Positions 41,296 to 46,072 of a stretch of 46,072 bases of DNA are shown one piece after another. The position numbers and the translations under genes were made by a program. Position 1 is the stretch's first letter; each line of letters opens with the position of its first letter. The stretch is from UBA2029 sp037447125 (GTDB lineage: Bacteria; Chloroflexota; Anaerolineae; Aggregatilineales; Aggregatilineaceae), in contig JBBIHG010000019.1 in assembly GCA_037447125.1 (NCBI GenBank), positions 1 through 46,072 on the forward strand. The letters are read 5' to 3'. Under the pieces are notes generated by a model. That model saw nothing but the letters and a program-made list of their open reading frames with translations. It had not been told where the DNA came from and made no database searches.

Positions 41296-42594
41296 CTAAG
41301 GCTGGGGCTTGGGATGCGGCGGCATACGCCCTTCCTTGCTATTGATCTCCTCGCGCGGATCGGCGAGCGCGTAGATGTCGTCGGCTTCGATGTCCTTCGT
41401 CAGGCGCACGGCTGGCGCGCCCGTCACCGCCAGGCGAACTGTGAACAGCTCGCGCTGGCCGGGCCTGGTTTCATCAACCACGGCGTCCGAATGAAAGATG
41501 ACGGCGCTGTTGTCGCAGCGGAAGCTGGGGGCCAGGTTGTTGTCATCGTTATCGGTTAAGGCCCTCACCTGGCCAGTGATCACATCTACCAGGTAGACAT
41601 TGTAGCTGCCGTTCATTTTGGTGTGGAAGGCGAGGGAGCGCCCGTCTGGCGAGAAGGTGTGCCCGGCGACATCCGCGCCCAGGTCGGTCAACTGGCGAGC
41701 TTCTCTGGTGATCATGTTCATGAACCACAGGTCAAAGACGCCCGTCTCGCTGAGTTGGAGCCAGGCCAAAGACCGGCCATCGCGCGACAGGACCGGCACC
41801 ACATCTTCGGTGTCGTTATCGGTCAACTGAGTCAGCGCACGGGTTGCTACGTCCAGGAGGTAGATATCCCAGTCGTGGATGCCGTCTTCATCACCCTCGC
41901 GGATCCGATCGCTCTGGAAGACCAGGCTTCCGCCCTCCAGCTTAAAGTAGCAGCCAACTTCTGGCACCCAGAAGGGGTTGATATCGTTGGCCGGGTCGTC
42001 GGTCAGGCGGATGGGCAGCCCAGCGCCAGACACGTCGGCCATATACAGTTCCCAGTTGCCGTCGCGGTTGCTTTCCCAGGCGATCAGGCTGGAGGGACCC
42101 CACACCGGGTTGACGTCATTGCCTGAGTTATGGGTCAGGCGAACCTGCCGCGAACCATCGGGCTGAGCCAGATAGATTTCCCAATTGCCGTCGCGGTTGG
42201 ATGTGAAGGCGACCCAGTCGTTCTCGGGCGAATAGCTGGGCTGAATGTCATGACTGTCGTTGCCGCGCGTGACATTGTTGGCCAGGGTGTTGAGGCCGTC
42301 GTCAGTCAGGCGGTAGAGGTCCCAGTCACCGTCGGCATTGCTGTGGTAGAAGACCAGATCGGGCTGGCATCGGATACAGATGAGCGGCCGCGTCACGTCG
42401 CCCGGCGAGACCGGCGCGCCGATACGGATGGCTGCCCAAGGCCCGCGCGGCAGGGGAGCGCCTTCCTCGTCGGGGACCTCTGGCACGACCGGGAATTCGG
42501 GCAAGCCTGGCTCTTGGGCCTGTGCGCGCTGGGGCGTGAACAAAACGGCTGCTAATACTACGATCAGGCTGAGTATCAGAGCTTTCAGATACAT
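41296..42594 (-). CDS. Exported TolB-like / PD40 beta-propeller protein
   Basis: A 432-residue protein with a signal peptide (~1-28, 'MYLKALILSLIVVLAAVLF' ending AQAQ). At least six propeller blades of the PD40 type follow. Repeats of the form 'FTSNRDGNWEIYLAQPDGS', 'WESNRDGNWELYMADVSG' and 'FHTKMNGSYNVYLVDV' recur every ~45 residues. ATG 42594 has AAGGAG 8 bases upstream; an in-frame ATG at 42618 is less likely. It stands alone, with its own terminator. The propeller probably mediates protein binding outside the membrane; it need not be part of a Tol-Pal system, which is not present here. Confidence 0.9.
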   Translation of the reverse strand: MYLKALILSLIVVLAAVLFTPQRAQAQEPGLPEFPVVPEVPDEEGAPLPRGPWAAIRIGAPVSPGDVTRPLICIRCQPDLVFYHSNADGDWDLYRLTDDGLNTLANNVTRGNDSHDIQPSYSPENDWVAFTSNRDGNWEIYLAQPDGSRQVRLTHNSGNDVNPVWGPSSLIAWESNRDGNWELYMADVSGAGLPIRLTDDPANDINPFWVPEVGCYFKLEGGSLVFQSDRIREGDEDGIHDWDIYLLDVATRALTQLTDNDTEDVVPVLSRDGRSLAWLQLSETGVFDLWFMNMITREARQLTDLGADVAGHTFSPDGRSLAFHTKMNGSYNVYLVDVITGQVRALTDNDDNNLAPSFRCDNSAVIFHSDAVVDETRPGQRELFTVRLAVTGAPAVRLTKDIEADDIYALADPREEINSKEGRMPPHPKPQP

Positions 42595-42906
42595 GAGATG
42601 ACTCCTTAGCGTTTGCATACGCCCCTCCCGAATGATTGCGCGCGGTGCTCACGTGGCGCAACCGTGAGTGCCGCGAGGAAGACGGTCTCTCTCATTCTCT
42701 CCACAAACGAACTGCGTAGCCCCGCAACCCGCTCCACTGGCTCACTGGAACGGCGTCTTTGCCGGCAGCCCCGCTCACACTGACAACGGCAATCACGCAG
42801 CATACTGGAGTCACTGCAATCGATCTACATAGTACATGATTTGGGCGCGCTAGGCAATCGGCTCGTGATCATATTTTGTCATAATGTGCCAGGCAACCAC
42901 CCGGCG

Positions 42907-42933
42907 GGGTGCGTGCAAAACCTGTCAGGCAGT
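42907..42933 (+). repeat. 27-base repeat, copy 1
   Basis: Identical over 27 bases to 46019-46045 (core GTGCAAAACCTGTCAGG). In both places a fragment of the GGGCGC...GCGCCC palindrome follows directly. Confidence 0.85.
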
Positions 42934-42934
42934 G

Positions 42935-42955
42935 GGGCGCTGCTCTGCTGCGCCC
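42935..42955. repeat. GGGCGC...GCGCCC dispersed palindrome, full copy
   Basis: GGGCGCTGCTCTGCTGCGCCC, a hairpin-forming element. Related copies are at 8350-8370, 34490-34510, 44588-44607 and in part at 28256-28268 and 46046-46055. Confidence 0.8.
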
Positions 42956-42958
42956 GGT

Positions 42959-42984
42959 AGGGGCGGGTTTCGAAACCCGCCCCT
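42959..42984. repeat. 26-base perfect palindrome
   Basis: AGGGGCGGGTTTC followed at once by its reverse complement GAAACCCGCCCCT. There is no spacer. It completes the repeat cluster. Confidence 0.88.
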
Positions 42985-43010
42985 GCGCGCATCTGCGCCA
43001 GAATCCCCCC

Positions 43011-44480
43011 CTACTGCGCGGCGGGCAGTGGGGCGCTGAGGCCCATCTCCGGCAAGTCCGGCAGCGCGGGGGCGTACAGCCAGGCGACGAACAGGTCGCC
43101 CAACGGCTCTCCGGCGATCTCCTCGGCCACCGCGATGAAGTCCGCCGTCGTCGCGTTGCCGTGCTGGTGGCGCTCGTAGTAGGCACGCAGGATGGCGAAG
43201 AACGCCTCGTCGCCGGCGCGCCGGCGTAGCGCATGCAGGGTCAGCGCCCCGCGCAGGTAAACCCCCCGGTTGAACAGCGCATCCGGCGGGGGATCGCCCG
43301 GCGGGAGGTAGCTGCTCAGCGGCAGCCGCGGCGAGAACCCCGCCTGATCCTCGGCAATCTGCGCGTAGATGTGGCGGACGATCTGATCCAGCGCGGCCGG
43401 CCCCCGGTCGTGCTCGAACCACAGCCACGAGGCATAGGTGGCGAAGCCCTCGTTGAGCCAGATGTCACCCCAGCGGGCCAGGCTGACGCTGTTGCCGAAC
43501 CACTGGTGGGCCAGCTCGTGGGCCACGGCCTCCTCAGCCGCGCCCGTGCCCGTGATCCAGTTGCGCCCGAAGAGCGAAATCGTCTGCGTCTCCAGGGCGA
43601 AGGGCAGCGCCGCATCAATGACCACCGCGCCATACGCCTCGAACGGGTAGGGGCCGAATGCCTCGCTGAAGAAGGCGATCATGTCGGCGGTGCGCGCGAA
43701 CTCGGCGACCACGGCGTCGGCGTGATCGGGTGGGTAATAGGTGCGCAGCGGCAGGCCGTGCGGCCCGGGGCCGGTCATCACCGCGAACTGGTCAATGTTG
43801 ACCGTCACCAGGTAGCTGGCGATGGGGTCGCGCGAGGCCCACACGTAGGTGATCGTCTCGCCGTCGGCGCTGGAAATCGTCTCGTGCAGCGTGCCGTTGG
43901 CCGCCACCACATAGGGGGCGGGTACGGTGATGCGCAGCTCGTAGGTCGCCTTGTCCAGCGGGTGATCGTTGACCGGATACCAGCCCATCGCCCCATACGG
44001 TTCGCTGGCCACGAACACGCCGCCGCCGAAGTTCGTCCAGCCGACCAGCAGGGGGATGCTCGACCCGGACACGCTGCTGGGCCGGCCCGCGTAGCGCACC
44101 GCTACGGTGAACGGCTCCCCGGCGGGCAGCGGCGCTGGCGGCACGACGATCAACTCGCGCTCGTGCCGGTCCCACGCCGCGGGCGCCCCGTTGACCTCCA
44201 CGCCGAGCACGGCTGGCCCGGCGAAGTCCAGGTTGAAGGCGCTCAATTCCTGCGCCGCCAGGGCGGTGATCGTCGTCGTCGCGTCAATGGTGTTGCTGGC
44301 GAGATCGGCAGTCAGCTCGATGGTGTAGTGCTGGGCGTCGTAGCCGCCGTTGCCCAGCGTGGGAAAGTAAGGGTCGCCGATACCCGCAGGCCCGGCGACC
44401 GGCCCCTCCTGCGCCTGAGCGACGGCGGGGATCGGGAGGATGAGGACAAGGGCGAGCAGCAGGGCGAGCCGGCGGGACAT
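43011..44480 (-). CDS. Exported M1-family zinc metallopeptidase
   Basis: A 489-residue aminopeptidase-type enzyme. A signal peptide (~1-24, 'LALLLALVLILPIPAVAQA') is followed by the N-terminal beta domain (~40-250, 'DAQHYTIELTADL') and the catalytic domain. The zinc motif is HELAHQW (H321, E322, H325), with the third ligand E344 in 'NEGFATY', 18 residues after H325. It is shorter than typical M1 enzymes and lacks the C-terminal helical domain. ATG 44480 begins the signal peptide; the frame continues further upstream through the EamA gene but is not used. It follows the EamA gene on the same strand. Confidence 0.93.
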   Translation of the reverse strand: MSRRLALLLALVLILPIPAVAQAQEGPVAGPAGIGDPYFPTLGNGGYDAQHYTIELTADLASNTIDATTTITALAAQELSAFNLDFAGPAVLGVEVNGAPAAWDRHERELIVVPPAPLPAGEPFTVAVRYAGRPSSVSGSSIPLLVGWTNFGGGVFVASEPYGAMGWYPVNDHPLDKATYELRITVPAPYVVAANGTLHETISSADGETITYVWASRDPIASYLVTVNIDQFAVMTGPGPHGLPLRTYYPPDHADAVVAEFARTADMIAFFSEAFGPYPFEAYGAVVIDAALPFALETQTISLFGRNWITGTGAAEEAVAHELAHQWFGNSVSLARWGDIWLNEGFATYASWLWFEHDRGPAALDQIVRHIYAQIAEDQAGFSPRLPLSSYLPPGDPPPDALFNRGVYLRGALTLHALRRRAGDEAFFAILRAYYERHQHGNATTADFIAVAEEIAGEPLGDLFVAWLYAPALPDLPEMGLSAPLPAAQ

Positions 44481-44575
44481 AAGGGCCTCTTCGCGGCCAG
44501 TGTGCGGTCGGATGGTTATACCGCACAGGGTGCGGGGATGCCAGGCGGTGGCTGTGAGGGAGCGCACCGACCTCG

Positions 44576-45490
44576 TCAGGTCGTGGAGGCGCTGCTCTGC
44601 TGCGCCCTGCTTGGCCGCACCCGCCGCCGGCGCCAGTTGACGACCACCACGCCAGCCAGGATCATCGCCGCGCCGACGACGATCTTCCAGTCCACCGCCT
44701 CGTCCAGAAATAGCGCGCCCAGCGTCACCCCGACGGGCGGCATCACATACGTGACCAGCGTGGTGCGCGTCGCCCCCCAGGTGGAGATCAGCGTGTAGAA
44801 CAGGAAGTAGGCCAGCACCGTGTTGACCAGGGCCAACGTGATCACGGCCAGCACGTCCTGCGCGCCCAGGTCGGCGGCGGCGGGCAGCGGCGCGGCGGCC
44901 AGCGTGATGGCGATGATCAGCGAGCCGCCGATGATCAGCGAGCCGCCGGCGATGGTGAAGGGGTCCACGCCGCGCAGGTAGCGGCGGATGACCACCGCTG
45001 ACACGGCGTAGCACGCCGCCGCGCCCAGCACGGCGATCTGGCCCGTCAGCGGGTTGGGGCTGCTGGACTCAGTGCTGCGGCTGGCCAACAGAGCCACGCC
45101 AGCAAAGCCCAGGCCCAGGCCCAGCACCTTCTGCGGGGTGATGCGCTCGTCGGGCAGGCCCACATGGGCGATGACCAGCGTGAAGAGCGGCACCGTCGCG
45201 TTGAGCACGGTCGCCAGGCCGCTGTCAATGTCCTGTTCGCCCCAGGTGATCAGCGTGAAGGGCACGGCAGTGTTGACCACGCCGACGAAGAGCAGGGCCG
45301 CCCGCTCGCGGGGGTTGGTCGGCCAGCGGCGCCCGGTGACGCGCAGGAAGACGGCCATGAACGCCGCGGCCAGTCCCAGCCGCACCGACACCAGCGGCAG
45401 CGGGCCGAACGCATCCACCGCCACCTTGATCAGCAGGAACGACGATCCCCAGATGAGGCCCAGTCCCCAAAACAACAGCCAGTTGCGCAT
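44576..45490 (-). CDS. EamA/DMT-superfamily transporter
   Basis: A 304-residue inner-membrane protein of about ten helices made of two EamA repeats. 'WGLGLIWGSSFLLIKVAVDAFGPL' opens the first, 'LTGQIAVLGAAACYAVSAVVIRR' the second, and 'ATRTTLVTYVMPPVGVTLGALFLDEAV' is typical of the last part. Such proteins export metabolites or drugs; the substrate here is unknown. The last ~11 residues (SRAQQSSASTT) are encoded by a dispersed palindrome (44588-44607). The stop is 95 bases before the M1 start. Confidence 0.92.
   Translation of the reverse strand: MRNWLLFWGLGLIWGSSFLLIKVAVDAFGPLPLVSVRLGLAAAFMAVFLRVTGRRWPTNPRERAALLFVGVVNTAVPFTLITWGEQDIDSGLATVLNATVPLFTLVIAHVGLPDERITPQKVLGLGLGFAGVALLASRSTESSSPNPLTGQIAVLGAAACYAVSAVVIRRYLRGVDPFTIAGGSLIIGGSLIIAITLAAAPLPAAADLGAQDVLAVITLALVNTVLAYFLFYTLISTWGATRTTLVTYVMPPVGVTLGALFLDEAVDWKIVVGAAMILAGVVVVNWRRRRVRPSRAQQSSASTT
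44588..44607. repeat. GGCGC...GCGCC palindrome at the EamA 3' end
   Basis: A copy of the GGGCGCTGCTCTGCTGCGCCC family that lies inside the coding sequence and encodes its C-terminal tail. Confidence 0.75.
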
Positions 45491-45510
45491 CGCGCCCCCA
45501 AAGACAGCGA

Positions 45511-45538
45511 TCAGCGGTCAGTGGTCAGCCATCAGTCA
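45511..45538 (+). repeat. Four tandem TCAGnnn heptamers
   Basis: TCAGCGG, TCAGTGG, TCAGCCA, TCAGTCA. The TCAGCGG unit is shared with the inverted set at 23357-23377. It lies between the EamA and NifU-like genes. Confidence 0.6.
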
Positions 45539-45643
45539 GCCAGAGCGAGGCGGGCAGGGCTGCCGCTCCCCGGTTCCGGCGGGAAAAACGAACGCCCTGC
45601 CAGGCGGCAGAGCGTGAAGGGCACCGCCCGGCGCGCCCACAGA

Positions 45644-45916
45644 TCAGCGCTGCGGCGGCGCTTCTTCGATGGTGATGTCGGGGAAGAACTGGCGCACCGT
45701 GCCCGCGATCCAGCCGTGCAGCGTGTTCAGCGACAGGGGGCAGCCTTCGCAGGCGCCGCCCAACTCGACGCGGGCGACCCTGCCGTCGAAGGACACCAAC
45801 CGGCACCACCCCCCGTGATAATACTCGATGTACGAAGACAGGTTCTCGATCAGACTCTGCAAACGCTGCTCGACCGGCGCGTTGGCATTCACCCCATTCC
45901 CGATGGTATCCGGCAT
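45644..45916 (-). CDS. NifU C-terminal-domain protein (Fe-S scaffold/carrier type)
   Basis: A 90-residue protein resembling the NifU C-terminal (Nfu) domain. The core 'EYYHGGWCRLVSFDGRVARV' is followed by the cluster-binding CxxC (C56 and C59, 'GACEGCPLSLNTLHGWI') and 'VRQFFPDITIEEA'. Proteins of this type carry iron-sulphur clusters to target enzymes. AGGAGAA lies 7 bases before ATG 45916. It may be a later gene of a unit starting beyond the window or stand alone. Confidence 0.9.
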   Translation of the reverse strand: MPDTIGNGVNANAPVEQRLQSLIENLSSYIEYYHGGWCRLVSFDGRVARVELGGACEGCPLSLNTLHGWIAGTVRQFFPDITIEEAPPQR

Positions 45917-46018
45917 CACCCTGTTCTCCTGCGTCACATGGAAACTCTGCCTGATCTTAAACGATCGCGGCGGCGACTGCAATGCGCGCGCAAACTTTCG
46001 CAGCTTTCAGCTTCCCGC

Positions 46019-46045
46019 GGGTGCGTGCAAAACCTGTCAGGCAGT
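46019..46045 (+). repeat. 27-base repeat, copy 2
   Basis: Identical to 42907-42933. It is followed by a shortened GCTGCGCCC fragment and a CCTCACCCC fragment at the very end of the window. Confidence 0.85.
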
Positions 46046-46072
46046 ATGCTGCGCCCTGGTTGACCTCACCCC

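Larger units (their letters stand above)
42595..43010. other. Intergenic region with a cluster of repeats
   Basis: About 415 bases between the TolB-like gene and the M1 peptidase gene. Half is unremarkable and half (42907-42984) is a run of three different repeat elements. No gene is supported. Confidence 0.6.

Noticed and set aside
43011..45014. A longer M1 peptidase beginning within the EamA gene
   Set aside because: The upstream part is Arg/His-rich and overlaps a real transporter gene; the signal peptide at 44480 fixes the start.

Overview
The window looks like a scaffold of a GC-rich, single-membrane-type bacterium, most probably a member of the Chloroflexota (Anaerolineae-like). The inference rests on content, not on a marker-gene search. 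It carries signal-peptide proteins with Thr/Pro-rich stalks, an SD-repeat surface protein, a giant SARP-type regulator and a lipoprotein PrsA-like foldase. It also has a roadblock/LC7 protein beside a GAF-PAS histidine kinase, a short EF-Ts, and many GC-rich palindromic intergenic repeats. Two runs of exactly 100 N (8247-8346 and 20673-20772) show that it is a draft scaffold, perhaps a metagenome bin.

Layout. 1-1200: an IS5-type insertion sequence. 1.3-5.5 kb: a secreted subtilisin-like protease. 5.5-8.2 kb (minus): a sensor kinase with a degenerate receiver, then a roadblock protein. 8.6-13.7 kb: a 1,682-residue SD-repeat surface protein. 13.9-16.8 kb (minus): a four-gene cell-envelope operon made of a PrsA-like foldase lipoprotein and three paralogous membrane-anchored Thr/Pro-rich proteins. 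17.3-21.8 kb: a SARP/MalT-like regulator, a gene interrupted by a gap, a small protein resembling the NHLP-clan (RiPP-leader-like) families, and a receiver protein without its phosphoacceptor Asp. 21.9-25.5 kb: family 4 glycosidase, adenine deaminase, gatC. 25.6-28.0 kb (minus): rpsB-tsf with a terminator, then pyrH. 28.5-30.4 kb: a PLDc_N membrane protein coupled to an ABC-2 transporter pair.

30.4-37.4 kb holds a histidine operon, hisG-hisD-hisC-hisB-(ADP-ribosylglycohydrolase)-hisH-hisA. hisF and hisI/hisE are absent. Directly in front of hisG is what looks like a complete transcription attenuator. It has a consensus promoter, a 29-codon leader peptide with six His codons (five of them within seven codons), an internal stem-loop, and a strong intrinsic terminator 44 bases before the hisG start. 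The leader AUG lies at the predicted transcription start, so the leader would be read without a 5' UTR. This is the most notable regulatory system in the window.

37.5-46 kb: a DNA methyltransferase, a radical SAM protein, a small EF-Tu domain-2-like protein, a double zinc-ribbon-like protein, tRNA-Gly(TCC) and a CAT-anticodon tRNA, a TolB-like propeller protein, an M1 peptidase, an EamA transporter and a NifU C-terminal-domain protein. Several families of short palindromes and 7-base periodic repeats are scattered between genes. In hisC and the EamA gene they form the 3' end of the coding sequence.
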